NCBI GenBank assembly: GCA_016937975.1
Contig: JAFGVN010000098.1
Coordinates: 1 to 64,000, forward strand
DNA: 64,000 nucleotides
Direction: 5' to 3'
From: Clostridia bacterium
GTDB taxonomy: Bacteria > Bacillota > Clostridia > Peptostreptococcales > Acidaminobacteraceae
Shown: piece by piece, positions 47,946 to 58,351 of the stretch
Numbering within the stretch: the stretch's first letter is position 1
How the letters are laid out: every line of letters begins with the position of its first letter
Made by a program: the position numbers and the translations under genes
The notes under the pieces: model-generated
Databases searched by the model: none
Told to the model about the DNA's origin: nothing
Seen by the model: the letters and a program-made list of their open reading frames with translations, nothing else

Positions 47946-50597
47946 CTACTTTGTATCATACCAACTGTGTCCTGTCTCCATATCAACTTTCAAAGGTACA
48001 ATCAAATCAATTGCATTTTCCATATTATCTTTTAATAAGATTTCAATCCTCTCAATTTCATCTTCGTGGGCTTCAATGATTAATTCATCGTGTACTTGTA
48101 GAATTAACTTTGACTTAAAATTATTATCCTTCAATGCATGATAGACTTTGATCATTGCGATTTTAATAATATCTGCTGCACTTCCTTGAATAGGTGTGTT
48201 CATTGCAGTCCTTTCACCAAATGAACGAATATTAAAATTTGAACTGTTTATTTCTGGAATATAACGTTTACGATTTAAAATAGTTGTAACATATCCGCTT
48301 TCCTTACAAGCTTTAACTTGCTCTTCCATATAAGATTTAACTTTAGGATATCTAGCAAAATAATTTTGAATGTATAATTTTGCTTCTTTTCTCGTGATTT
48401 TTAAATTTTCGCTTAATCCAAAATCACTCATACCATAAACGATACCAAAATTAACTTCTTTAGCTCTTGAACGTTGTAATCTTGTCACCTCATCCAGTTC
48501 AACACCAAACACCGAAGCTGCAGTTAAAGCATGAATATCAATATCATTTTGATAGGCATGAATCAAGGTTTCATCTTCAGACATATGTGCCAGTACTCTT
48601 AATTCAATTTGTGAATAATCGGCATCAATTAGAACATGATTCTTTTCCGCTACAAATATTTTCCTAATTTGTCGACCTTCTTCTAGTTTCATCGGAATAT
48701 TTTGCATATTAGGTTCTGTAGAACTTAATCTTCCTGTAACAGCTACGGTTTGATTAAAGCTCGAGTGAATACGCTGTGATATTGGATTAATCACTTGTTT
48801 TAAACCATCAATATAAGTAGATTTTAATTTTGCATAAGTTCTGTAATCAATAATATCTTGAACTATTTCATGCTCGTGGATTAAAGAGATTAAGACATCA
48901 TGACTTGTTGAATAGCCTGTTTTGGTTTTCTTCTGAGTTGGTAATCGTAATGTTTCAAATAATATTTCTCCAAGTTGCTTAGGTGAATTAATATTAAATT
49001 CCCCACCAGCCTTGAGATAGATTTCATCTCTTAAAGTATCCAATTTTTTTGATAGAACTTCATCCATTTCATCTAGTGTGGATTCATTGACTGCCATGCC
49101 TGTAAACTCAAGATCTGCAAGGACTTCTACTAAAGGCAATTCAACGGTATTGAAAAGTGTGGTTAAATTGTTATCTTCTAATGCCTTTTCATAATTCTCC
49201 ATAACCGCGTTTATGCCATAGCAAATATGAGCTGCATAATCTGCTAAAACTTCTGGTCCTAGACTTTCAAATGTTTTGGTATTTTTCCCTGTACCTAGCA
49301 AATCACTTTTACTTGGAATTGATTGAGCTTTTTCCTTTAATAATAGTTCTGATAAATCATAGGATTTTAAAGCTGGATTTAAAAGATAACCTGCAATAAA
49401 AGTATCAAAAACAAAAGCTTGAGGGCGAATATCATATCTAAAAAGCTGCAAGTAAGCTTGTTTAAGTTCATGACCATATTTTTTGATTTTTTCATCTTCA
49501 AAAACAGGTTTGAAAGCTTCCTTTACTTCATCATTCCATGTCATGTAATAGTACTTATTTTTAACACAAATACCCATACCTGTAATTTCATCTGTTAAGA
49601 TATTTTCTTTTTCACCTAATAAAACGAAAGTGAATGAACCTTGATGCTTAATAATCGCTTTTAAATCTCTTATAACTTCATCGTTATCAAGAATTCTTGG
49701 CTCAATGACTGTCTCAATCAAATCTTCTTGCACTTCTACAGAAGACATATAACGATTCATCAGTTTATTCAGTTCATATGACCCTAATAATTTTAGAAGT
49801 GGTTCAAGATCCGGTTCCTCTTTAAGTAAAGCTGCTTCATCGATTTCCATAGGCACTTCTGTCATAATGGTTGCAAGCTTCTTTGATAACAATGCTTGTT
49901 CACTATTTTCAATTACAAGATTCTGCCAACGTTTATTGGAAATTTCTAATGCATTTTGTACTACCCCTTCAACCGAACCAAATTGCTCTAATAATTTAAT
50001 GGCTGTTTTAGGACCAAAACCAGGAATACCAGGAATATTATCTGAACTATCACCTGCTAATCCCTTGTAATCAATAACTCCTTGTGGTGTTCCTCCAAAT
50101 TCCTCTTTGATCATATCTAAAGTATAAGGTAGAAATTCACCTTTCTTCGCATAGAGAATTTGTATGTAATCATCCGTGAGCTGTAAAGCATCTTTATCAC
50201 CGGTTACAATTTTTACTGGAATTTCCTTTTTGCTGAAATATTTGGCTACAGTACCAATTAAATCATCTGCTTCATACCCTTGAAATTCCATACGGTTAAT
50301 TCTTAATGCATCTAAGATATCTTTGATCATTGGCATTTGTTGTCTTAATTCTTCAGGCATACCTTTTCTTGTACCTTTGTAATCCTCAAAAGCCTTGTGT
50401 CTAAAGGTCGGTCCTTTCAAATCAAAAGCAACAGAAATATGTGATGGTTGATAATCATCCATCAACTTATTGATCATATTTAAAAAACCCATAACAGCAT
50501 TGGTATGAATCCCGTCTTTTGTGGTCAAAGGTGGTACACCATAAAAAGCTCTATTCATTAAACTGTTACCATCTATAATCATAACTAATTGTTTCAT
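47946..50597 (-). CDS. polA: DNA polymerase I
   Basis: 5' nuclease IIDGNSLMNRAF, polymerase DADYSQIELRVLAHMS, RSRAKEVNFGIVYGMSDFGL, QVHDELIIE; RBS GAAGGAG before ATG 50597. Confidence 0.98.
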   Translation of the reverse strand: MKQLVMIIDGNSLMNRAFYGVPPLTTKDGIHTNAVMGFLNMINKLMDDYQPSHISVAFDLKGPTFRHKAFEDYKGTRKGMPEELRQQMPMIKDILDALRINRMEFQGYEADDLIGTVAKYFSKKEIPVKIVTGDKDALQLTDDYIQILYAKKGEFLPYTLDMIKEEFGGTPQGVIDYKGLAGDSSDNIPGIPGFGPKTAIKLLEQFGSVEGVVQNALEISNKRWQNLVIENSEQALLSKKLATIMTEVPMEIDEAALLKEEPDLEPLLKLLGSYELNKLMNRYMSSVEVQEDLIETVIEPRILDNDEVIRDLKAIIKHQGSFTFVLLGEKENILTDEITGMGICVKNKYYYMTWNDEVKEAFKPVFEDEKIKKYGHELKQAYLQLFRYDIRPQAFVFDTFIAGYLLNPALKSYDLSELLLKEKAQSIPSKSDLLGTGKNTKTFESLGPEVLADYAAHICYGINAVMENYEKALEDNNLTTLFNTVELPLVEVLADLEFTGMAVNESTLDEMDEVLSKKLDTLRDEIYLKAGGEFNINSPKQLGEILFETLRLPTQKKTKTGYSTSHDVLISLIHEHEIVQDIIDYRTYAKLKSTYIDGLKQVINPISQRIHSSFNQTVAVTGRLSSTEPNMQNIPMKLEEGRQIRKIFVAEKNHVLIDADYSQIELRVLAHMSEDETLIHAYQNDIDIHALTAASVFGVELDEVTRLQRSRAKEVNFGIVYGMSDFGLSENLKITRKEAKLYIQNYFARYPKVKSYMEEQVKACKESGYVTTILNRKRYIPEINSSNFNIRSFGERTAMNTPIQGSAADIIKIAMIKVYHALKDNNFKSKLILQVHDELIIEAHEDEIERIEILLKDNMENAIDLIVPLKVDMETGHSWYDTK

Positions 50598-50705
50598 TAA
50601 TAACTCCTTCCATACTACTCCCATTTTACACGAAAAAACCCTGTGAGAAAACCGATATACTCAGAAAACTCAACAGGGTTCCTTTTATTTCAATATAATT
50701 TTAGA

Positions 50706-51431
50706 TTAGTAGGTGTATTCAACGGTTACATTAGCTGTAATTGTTAATTCACCAGATGAAACTGGCGTATCCATCACTGCCATTTCTGCTTTTGCATAAG
50801 CATAGTCACTTCTTACTACGCCTGAGAAATAACTCGTTTCAGTTACTTTCGATGGCGCTGTTACCACTTCACCAAAAGTTCCTAGAATTGCTTCAGCTTT
50901 GCCTTTAGCACTTGCCATTGCCAATTTTAAGGCTTCTTGATAAGCAGCACTTTCATCAGCAATACCAAACTGAATATTAGAAACTGAGTTCGCACCTGCA
51001 AGTGAAGCTGCATCAATCACATCGCCAACTTGGTTAATGTCTCTTACTGTCACTTGGACCATATTGGTGACTTGGTATGTCTTATTTGTTTGTTTGCCGT
51101 CAATGTAATCATAACGATCATAAACACTGTATTGTGTTGTTTTAATATCATCATCTTTAATGCCTAAAGCTTTAAGAGCTGCCATAACTTCATTCATAGC
51201 CTTTGAGTTATCTGTTTGAGCTTTGTTCGCATCAGCATCAGATGTTTCTACACCTACTGAGATATAGGCAATATCAGGTTTTACAGTGATGCTGCCAACA
51301 CCATTCACTGAAACTACATTGGCTATACCGTCTACATCAGCTTGGGCTTCCTGTGTAAAAATCCCTGAATTCCCAATAAATAGTGCTGCAACTAATAATG
51401 CAACAACGCCAAACATCATCGTTTTCTTCAT
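50706..51431 (-). CDS. SIMPL (DUF541) domain exported protein
   Basis: Signal peptide, VVSVNGVGSITVKPDIAYISVGVETSDADANKAQTDN. Confidence 0.92.
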   Translation of the reverse strand: MKKTMMFGVVALLVAALFIGNSGIFTQEAQADVDGIANVVSVNGVGSITVKPDIAYISVGVETSDADANKAQTDNSKAMNEVMAALKALGIKDDDIKTTQYSVYDRYDYIDGKQTNKTYQVTNMVQVTVRDINQVGDVIDAASLAGANSVSNIQFGIADESAAYQEALKLAMASAKGKAEAILGTFGEVVTAPSKVTETSYFSGVVRSDYAYAKAEMAVMDTPVSSGELTITANVTVEYTY

Positions 51432-51435
51432 AAAA

Positions 51436-52368
51436 TCACTCCTTCTTAATACTTACAATAACATATTTGTACAATTGATATTTTTCAATTTTTGCTACTT
51501 GCTCAGATAATGTATTTTCAACACTTTGTTTATATTCATCTGCCTGTGCATCATTTTGATCCATCTTTTCATTGGTATTCATAGTGTACTCATTTAAAAT
51601 CATTGCAATGGTATCTCTATAATCCAACACCACTTCACTGTTGATCTGAAAGTGTTTTGAAAGTTCCGATTTAAAATGATCTAGGTCTTCTAATGCCATA
51701 TAAAAGCTTAATTGATTTTCAGAGACTTCAACGGCATCCACATCATATGCTATAAGCCAGGTTTCGATTTCATTTAAATCACCATCATCCAAAACATAAT
51801 TCACTTCTTCATTTGTATAGGGCGGTTCCAATGATGTAAATCTTAACGAAGCAGCTGTTAAAGTCGATTCTGTCTCCAAATCACTTACACTTTCACTGAA
51901 TGCAACACTAGGCATTTCATTTGCTGCCTCTTCATCCACACTATATTCTCCAGCAAACATATTTCCACCGTCATCAGAAGCCATATCCATTGCAACAGTT
52001 GATTCCTTTTCAGCATGGTCCTCATCCATAGCTGGCATTAAGGTTCCAATTTTAAATGCCAATAATGAGATTATGCCAATGGCAGCTACTGAGGATACAG
52101 TTTTAACTAAAGGATGTCTATAAAATGGAACAATTTTTTGTTCTTTTGAAGCTTCAACTAACTTATCGTGTAAAGTTGCTTCAAAATCATCAGGTAATGG
52201 CACCTCATCCAAATCTTGTAATAAAGTTTTAATGGCCATTGTTTCTTCATATAGTAATCTACATGTTTCACAAGTTTTTAAATGTTCTTCAAATGCTTTT
52301 GTTTCTTTTAATTCTCCATCAACATACGCATCGATTAATAATTCGAATTCGTTACATTTCATTGTCAT
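51436..52368 (-). CDS. Anti-sigma factor with zf-HC2 zinc finger
   Basis: MKCNEFELLIDAYVDGELKETKAFEEHLKTCETC, single TM; coupled to sigma gene by ATGA overlap. Confidence 0.9.
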   Translation of the reverse strand: MTMKCNEFELLIDAYVDGELKETKAFEEHLKTCETCRLLYEETMAIKTLLQDLDEVPLPDDFEATLHDKLVEASKEQKIVPFYRHPLVKTVSSVAAIGIISLLAFKIGTLMPAMDEDHAEKESTVAMDMASDDGGNMFAGEYSVDEEAANEMPSVAFSESVSDLETESTLTAASLRFTSLEPPYTNEEVNYVLDDGDLNEIETWLIAYDVDAVEVSENQLSFYMALEDLDHFKSELSKHFQINSEVVLDYRDTIAMILNEYTMNTNEKMDQNDAQADEYKQSVENTLSEQVAKIEKYQLYKYVIVSIKKE

Positions 52369-52958
52369 CCCTCCTTTCTAATTGCCTTTAATTGAGATGT
52401 CCTTTGTTTCAGGAGAATTTCCTTGAGTTCTTGTCGCCCCCTGTTTAATCTCGATTTGACTGTACCTTCTGGCACATCAATAATGTCAGAGATTTCACTG
52501 TAAGACAAACCTTTAATATCCCTTAAGACCAGCACGATACGATTGTTTTCTCCAACCAGTTGTAGTGCTTTTTGAACTTCATTTTGTGTTTCTTTCTGAA
52601 CCAATTGCTCATCAGGTTTTAAACCTTCATCTTCGATTTCCCATTGCATTTCCCCATCACCGGTGTCTAAGGGTTGATCCAAGGAAATCACCTTAGTCTT
52701 ATTCTTTCTTAAGGCATCTTTACAAGTGTTCATAACAATTCGATATAACCACGTTGAAAAAGATGCATCCATACGAAAAGACTTAAGATTTTTATATACT
52801 TTTATCAAGGCTTCTTGTGTCATATCTTTGGCATCTTCTTCGTTGCCCATCACACGATACGCAACATTATAAGCCATCTTTTGATAGCTTTTAATCAATT
52901 GCTCAAAGCTAGTTACATCGCCATTGATGCTCTGCTTGATCAATATCTTTTCATCCAC
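52365..52958 (-). CDS. ECF RNA polymerase sigma factor (SigW-like)
   Basis: DAKDMTQEALIKVYKNLKSFRMDASFSTWLYRIVMNTCKDALRK, sigma4 EGTVKSRLNRGRQEL; GTG start. Confidence 0.95.
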   Translation of the reverse strand: MDEKILIKQSINGDVTSFEQLIKSYQKMAYNVAYRVMGNEEDAKDMTQEALIKVYKNLKSFRMDASFSTWLYRIVMNTCKDALRKNKTKVISLDQPLDTGDGEMQWEIEDEGLKPDEQLVQKETQNEVQKALQLVGENNRIVLVLRDIKGLSYSEISDIIDVPEGTVKSRLNRGRQELKEILLKQRTSQLKAIRKEG

Positions 52959-52991
52959 TTATTCCACTCCCTTCATCAGGTACACTATTAA

Positions 52992-53016
52992 GACGAACTT
53001 TAATAAAAAAAGTTCC
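52992..53016 (-). promoter_or_regulatory. ECF-type (SigW-like) autoregulatory promoter
   Basis: minus strand GGAAC (53016-53012), 16-nt spacer, CGTC (52995-52992), upstream of ECF sigma gene. Confidence 0.85.
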
Positions 53017-53088
53017 GTCATCTGATTAATTATATCATTTTCTTCTCTATTTTTTCTAACTACTTTGAAAGTCATTCAACCAAAAAAA

Positions 53089-53109
53089 GAAAGTACAAAC
53101 CGTACCTTC
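53089..53109 (-). terminator. Intrinsic terminator of dapF
   Basis: GAAGGTAC-ggttt-GTACTTTC followed by TTTTTTT on minus strand. Confidence 0.75.
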
Positions 53110-53121
53110 CAGTAGTATTTT

Positions 53122-53961
53122 TTAATTCAATTGTTTAAGAAAACTTTGGGTCTCCTTTAAAAAATTGTCGTAGATTATTTGTTCCTCTTTCACATCGTGA
53201 TCATTATTTTCTAAATAGGTTGCATTCCCAGCAAAATAAACACCAAAACCTTCATCTTCCTTTACCACTCTACATAAAATCATACCACCATCATTGTAAA
53301 CTTCGATTGGAACATTAAAGGCACTATTTTTAATAGCATAATCTACTGTGGAAGATGTCATACCTGTACCACAAGATTTTGTTATACCAACACCTCTCTC
53401 ATAGGTTCTAACATAAATTTTATGCTTTTCTATGATACGATATATATTAACATTAACACCTTCTTTAAAGGTTTTGTTCCCTAAAATACCCAGTTCACTT
53501 AAGTCTTCATCACTTATGGCATTATCCATCTCAATAACCACATGAGGATTTGAAACTGTATAGAAATTACCTTTTACATGAGCTTTCTCATTGAAGTCAA
53601 TAAGTTCATCTGATGAGAAATGATACACTGGTTTCAAGTAAATTTCAACACCGATCATGCCATAAAAATTCTTGAGATATCTTACTTCATAAGAGGCTTT
53701 TAAAGTTTCTATAGTTGCTGTTATTAAATTTTCTTGTTCCAAAATATGTCTTGCAAAGCATCTTAAACCATTACCACACATTTCAGGCTCACTACCATCT
53801 CTGTTGAAAATCCTCATCTTTCTCAAAGCCGTTTCTGAAGGTTCAACAAACAATACGCCATCTGTATGATTACCACATAATTCCTGAGTGAATAATCTAT
53901 AATCTACTTTTAAATCTTCAACAATAAAGAAAGTGTTCCCTGTACCATGCATTTTGATCAT
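53122..53961 (-). CDS. dapF: Diaminopimelate epimerase (DapF-like)
   Basis: MIKMHGTGNTFFIVEDL, NRDGSEPEMCGNGLRCFARHI, TKSCGTGMTSSTVD catalytic Cys pair. Confidence 0.88.
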   Translation of the reverse strand: MIKMHGTGNTFFIVEDLKVDYRLFTQELCGNHTDGVLFVEPSETALRKMRIFNRDGSEPEMCGNGLRCFARHILEQENLITATIETLKASYEVRYLKNFYGMIGVEIYLKPVYHFSSDELIDFNEKAHVKGNFYTVSNPHVVIEMDNAISDEDLSELGILGNKTFKEGVNVNIYRIIEKHKIYVRTYERGVGITKSCGTGMTSSTVDYAIKNSAFNVPIEVYNDGGMILCRVVKEDEGFGVYFAGNATYLENNDHDVKEEQIIYDNFLKETQSFLKQLN

Positions 53962-54071
53962 ACTGCCCTCTTTTTCTTAATCAATGTGAATAATTTAGTT
54001 TTTCCAATGTTTCTTCCTTGGAAACAACAAAGTTGTTATAAGTATACAACGACTTGTATAAATATAACAAC

Positions 54072-54629
54072 CTATTTTTTAAAAATATCTAGATATACAT
54101 CATTGCTAAGCATCTTCTGTACTTCAATTATACGTTCAATGACAGCATCATACTTTTGGGTTAATACTTCCCACTGTTCTTTGAAATCATTTAAGTGATC
54201 TGCCTTAGATTGTTCTTCCAATTGCTTGTACAAATAAACTACATGATGAAAATCTGATATCATTTCTTTACAATCATAAGTCAAGCGATCTCTTAAATCC
54301 GCCTTTTCAATAAAAAGGAACTGATTGTTCATACAGTTTTGTGAAATTTCATTGGATAAGATTGGAATTGCATCATGCATTAAAGCATTATGTCTTTTAA
54401 AATAGCTCAAACTATTTTCCCTATGATCATTCATTTTATTGAAAATATTGTGCTTCTCAAAAGCGATTCTCATACGGTGAAACCTATGATTATAGTGTAA
54501 AATCAATTGTGAAACGACTTGATATCGACTATTTTTGATTTCAACTTTAGTAATCCATAGGATCATCATCATCATGAGGACAACCACAATTGACAACCAA
54601 CCTAGTACAGGAAAAACAACCTGGTTCAC
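54072..54629 (-). CDS. Hypothetical membrane-anchored protein
   Basis: GTG start at 54629 after AAGGAG, N-terminal TM; no family recognised. Confidence 0.55.
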   Translation of the reverse strand: MNQVVFPVLGWLSIVVVLMMMMILWITKVEIKNSRYQVVSQLILHYNHRFHRMRIAFEKHNIFNKMNDHRENSLSYFKRHNALMHDAIPILSNEISQNCMNNQFLFIEKADLRDRLTYDCKEMISDFHHVVYLYKQLEEQSKADHLNDFKEQWEVLTQKYDAVIERIIEVQKMLSNDVYLDIFKK

Positions 54630-54639
54630 ATCCGACTCC

Positions 54640-55326
54640 TTATTTAACAAACCTATATCCAACACCCCATACGGTTTCAATAAACTTAGGGTGTGAAGAA
54701 TCCTCTTCTATTTTACTACGAATCTTCTGAATATGTACAGTCACAGTTGCAATATCACCGTAATTATCTGCACCCCATATTCTTGAAAATAATCGTTCTT
54801 TACTGAAAGCTACATTTGGATTTTGTGCCATAAAGGTCAGAAGTTCAAATTCCTTAGCTGTAAAAACAAGATTTTCACCTTTTAATCTTACTTCATGTGT
54901 TGTCAAATCAATTTCCAAATCACCTATTTCAATAGTACTTTCTTCAATACTTTTACCAACTAATCGATTATATTTCATCAGATTAGACTGTACTCTTGCA
55001 ACTAACTCTCCAGGACTAAAGGGCTTTGTAATGTAATCATCTGCACCTAACCCAAGGCCTCTGATTTTATCAACTTCCTTCGCCTTTGCTGATACAACAA
55101 GTACAGGAATATCCTTTTGTTCTCTGATTCTTTTGATAATCGAGAAACCTGAAACATTAGGTAACATCAAATCCACAATAACCAAAGAAAAGGTTTCATT
55201 TAATGCTCTTTCCAAACCTAGTTCCCCATCATTTTCAACCGTGACTTCAAAACCACTGGTTTCCAAATAATCTTTTTCAAGTTCTGCAATATGCTCTTCA
55301 TCTTCAATAACTAATATTCTAGGCAT
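54640..55326 (-). CDS. OmpR-family response regulator
   Basis: MPRILVIEDEEHIAELEKDYLE...LVIVDLMLPNVSG...KPFSPGELVARV, winged helix GVGYRFVK; true start 55326 (ORF track 55539). Confidence 0.95.
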   Translation of the reverse strand: MPRILVIEDEEHIAELEKDYLETSGFEVTVENDGELGLERALNETFSLVIVDLMLPNVSGFSIIKRIREQKDIPVLVVSAKAKEVDKIRGLGLGADDYITKPFSPGELVARVQSNLMKYNRLVGKSIEESTIEIGDLEIDLTTHEVRLKGENLVFTAKEFELLTFMAQNPNVAFSKERLFSRIWGADNYGDIATVTVHIQKIRSKIEEDSSHPKFIETVWGVGYRFVK

Positions 55327-56824
55327 TTTTTCTCTCCTTTTTTGATAATGTAAAGTAAATAATCGTTCCTTGATCCAATTCACTAGTAGCCCAGATTCGA
55401 CCACCATGTGCTTCAACAATTTGTTTCGAGATGGATAACCCCAAACCACTGGAACCGATGTCGGTATTTCTTGAGACATCACCCTTATAAAACCGATCAA
55501 ATATATGAGTAACCTTATCTTCTGGAATTCCTGAACCATTATCTGAAATTCTTACAAAGACTTCTTCCATTTCCTCGTATACCATTATTTCTATTGCTTT
55601 TGTCTCTTTATTCAAATGTTTGAGAGCATTACCAATAATATTATTAAACACTCTTCTCAATTGCTTTTGATCAATACACAATTGCAAATCTTCCAATGCT
55701 TGATACCTTGAAACCAGCTCTACACCATTTTCTCTCAATTCAATGCCAAATTCTTCGAATAATGTCTCAATATAGGTTTGAAAGTTGACTGCCTTGAAAT
55801 TAAAGGTTACTTTGTTCACATCAAGTTTGGAAAATAAAATTAAATCATTCACTAAACGGTTTAAATCCAAAGCCTTCTTGTAAATGATCTGCATATAGCG
55901 ATCATGTTTAGCAGGTGTATTGGCCACACCATCTAATATACCTTCAACATAACCAATAATCGATGCAATAGGGGTTTTCAAATCGTGTGATATGTTTGAA
56001 ATCAATTCTTTCCTATTGTCCTCATATTGATTGGCGAGCTCCTTGTTTTCCTTAAGCTGTAACCTCATCTTTTCAAAATCTTTAAAAGTTTCTTTGATTT
56101 CTCTATTGTAGTGATTCGTGTTTCCTATGGAATGTTCATAATCTCCTTTTCGAATATGATTTATACCTTCTTTCAACTTGTCCAAAGGTTCAACGATGTT
56201 TTTATAAACACGTTTCATAATAGAATGAGAAACACCAGCTCTAAAAATTTGTGAAATCAAGAAAATGGTCGCCAAGAAAATCAAGAAAGTTCTTCTCATC
56301 AAACTGCCATCTGTCTTAGGAATAAAAAAATATAATTCCAAATAAGTATCTGGCACATAATGATGTTCAATGATAAACATTTCTCTGTAACGATCCATAA
56401 ACAATTTAAAATTATAATCAACAATGTTCATATCAATTTTTTCAGAAGCATATATTGGCGTCTGTTCATGGTCCACAAGAAGCATACTTATCCCTGAAGC
56501 ACTTAAGTTAATATCCATTTTTCTATAGACTTCAATCATAAGCTTTTCCATTGGACTTTTAATATACAATTGAGCTAATTCTTCAGAAACCACATTGGTT
56601 TTTTCTGTAAAAAACTCATTGGTTCTATTATCTTGGGGTCTCAAAACTTGATAATCAAACAACGCAATCAACGCTACTACCACGACTACAGTTATTAATA
56701 CTGAAATTAAAACCATAAAAGAATTATATCTTTTATACTTTTGCTGAATGGTCTTTCTTTCATTAATATCGCGTTCAATTTCTTTATTAATGTATTTCTT
56801 TAATTCTCTTTTTGACATAAACAC
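55319..56824 (-). CDS. Membrane sensor histidine kinase
   Basis: HAMP-like, LISNISHDLKTPIASIIGYVEGI, RISDNGSGIPEDKVTHIFDRFYKGD, GLGLSISKQIVEAHGG. Confidence 0.96.
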   Translation of the reverse strand: MFMSKRELKKYINKEIERDINERKTIQQKYKRYNSFMVLISVLITVVVVVALIALFDYQVLRPQDNRTNEFFTEKTNVVSEELAQLYIKSPMEKLMIEVYRKMDINLSASGISMLLVDHEQTPIYASEKIDMNIVDYNFKLFMDRYREMFIIEHHYVPDTYLELYFFIPKTDGSLMRRTFLIFLATIFLISQIFRAGVSHSIMKRVYKNIVEPLDKLKEGINHIRKGDYEHSIGNTNHYNREIKETFKDFEKMRLQLKENKELANQYEDNRKELISNISHDLKTPIASIIGYVEGILDGVANTPAKHDRYMQIIYKKALDLNRLVNDLILFSKLDVNKVTFNFKAVNFQTYIETLFEEFGIELRENGVELVSRYQALEDLQLCIDQKQLRRVFNNIIGNALKHLNKETKAIEIMVYEEMEEVFVRISDNGSGIPEDKVTHIFDRFYKGDVSRNTDIGSSGLGLSISKQIVEAHGGRIWATSELDQGTIIYFTLSKKERKNA

Positions 56825-56860
56825 CTCAATTCAAGATTTCTCTTTTCTCTTGAATTTATA

Positions 56861-57133
56861 TTATTCTGAAGCCAATACTCTAAAAGTTGTTAGATTTAAA
56901 TCCTCTATTTCCTCAATTTCCATGTTTATTACTTGAGAAAAATTATTACCCTTTTCAATACGGGACAACATTTGTGATAAAGCTTCCTTATTCCCACAAA
57001 TTATACCTTCTACAGCACCATCTGATAAATTTCTTACCCATCCAGTCAAATGTAATCGTTCCGCATTCACTTTAACAAAATATCTAAAGCCAACACCCTG
57101 TACTCGACCTGTTACTTTAAAATGATATCCCAT
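56861..57133 (-). CDS. Acylphosphatase
   Basis: KVTGRVQGVGFRYFVKVNAERLHLTGWVRNLSDGAVEG. Confidence 0.96.
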   Translation of the reverse strand: MGYHFKVTGRVQGVGFRYFVKVNAERLHLTGWVRNLSDGAVEGIICGNKEALSQMLSRIEKGNNFSQVINMEIEEIEDLNLTTFRVLASE

Positions 57134-57239
57134 AAATCCCTCTTTTCACTTCTAAGCCTATTATACCTTATGAAATTCTTATATGAGAAAAAAAGCCTAG
57201 AAATTTAAACTTTTCTAATATTTAAGGAAATGAAAAAGC

Positions 57240-57255
57240 CTAGAGTAAACTCTAG
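57240..57255 (-). terminator. Intrinsic terminator overlapping TraX-like stop
   Basis: CTAGAGT-tt-ACTCTAG with T-run on minus strand. Confidence 0.7.
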
Positions 57256-58292
57256 ACTAAAACTAAATTCATAATTACAGCTATCATGATGATTAAAACA
57301 ATATGCAATGGATAGAACCAGTACCCTATAAATTTATTTAATTTCACTTTGATAAAGAACCGTTCTAGGATCACAATGAATGGCAAAGACAATAGACTTC
57401 TCATTTGGAAAAATAAACCGTTTAATTTGTTTAATCCACCTTTATAATCCAGTAAAAATTGATATTGTTCTGTGAATTGACCACTTTCCAAATAACTCTT
57501 TTGAACACCAAACCAATGTAAGGAATTCGTATAAATTAAATTCACATAAGTCAAATAGAAACCGAAAAACTCTAACCCTATGTAACTGAAGATAATCAAC
57601 AAAGGTCTTCCTTTAAAACAATGGAATAATAAGACCATTAAAATACCATAAGTACCATAGGAAAAAGCAAAATCGTATACGACATTAAATTCAATACTAC
57701 CAATTGAAAACAAAGGATTTTGAGAAACTGCAGCTTCTTTTAATCCCATAACAACATCCATAACCTGGGGAAAGATAACAATTGCTAGTAAAATAGCCAA
57801 CCATACAAATCCCATTAGCTTTGGAACTATACCTTGTTTTTTAAAACCCTTCTTCATAGCTTCAAAAGCCATGATAGCAAAAACACCAAACAACAACATG
57901 AAAATAACATTGAAATGAAATGGATGTATTGTAAAATCTCTGTTAAAGACAACGTAAGGTATATGTGCAATACATGCAAATAAGAATAGCCTTGTCATAT
58001 ACTTTTTCAAGTTAGAGGTCTTAGAATAACCTAAAGCAACCTGGTATGCAAAGATTGGAAAAGCAATCCGTCCAATTGTTCTAAATAAAGTATAGTAATC
58101 ATATGTAATATGCATCCCTAAACCATTCAAGTGGTCAATAACCATATTTACAATTCCCATATGACCTAAATGATCTATGAACATCGTAATCATCGCAACA
58201 AGCTTCAGCATATCATTTCTTCTACTACTAATGAACTTATTCTCTCTACCAATTGGTTTGTTAATTATATTTTCACTTGTAATCTCACTCAT
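57252..58292 (-). CDS. TraX family membrane protein
   Basis: NDMLKLVAMITMFIDHLGHMGI, TIGRIAFPIFAYQVALGY, TRLFLFACIAHIPY. Confidence 0.88.
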   Translation of the reverse strand: MSEITSENIINKPIGRENKFISSRRNDMLKLVAMITMFIDHLGHMGIVNMVIDHLNGLGMHITYDYYTLFRTIGRIAFPIFAYQVALGYSKTSNLKKYMTRLFLFACIAHIPYVVFNRDFTIHPFHFNVIFMLLFGVFAIMAFEAMKKGFKKQGIVPKLMGFVWLAILLAIVIFPQVMDVVMGLKEAAVSQNPLFSIGSIEFNVVYDFAFSYGTYGILMVLLFHCFKGRPLLIIFSYIGLEFFGFYLTYVNLIYTNSLHWFGVQKSYLESGQFTEQYQFLLDYKGGLNKLNGLFFQMRSLLSLPFIVILERFFIKVKLNKFIGYWFYPLHIVLIIMIAVIMNLVLV

Positions 58293-58351
58293 AAAAACAC
58301 CCCCTGTAAACAGTTTAGAACAAAAAGTCACAGAGAGCCATTAAATTTTTC

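Noticed and set aside
54629-55539. Long N-terminal extension of the response regulator ORF (55327-55539)
   Set aside because: It lies inside the histidine kinase 3' end in another frame; MPRILVIEDEEH at 55326 with its own RBS is the canonical response-regulator start.
57252-58292. TraX-like gene as evidence of a conjugative element
   Set aside because: TraX-family proteins are common as stand-alone chromosomal genes in Firmicutes; no other conjugation genes, integrase or att-like repeats nearby.
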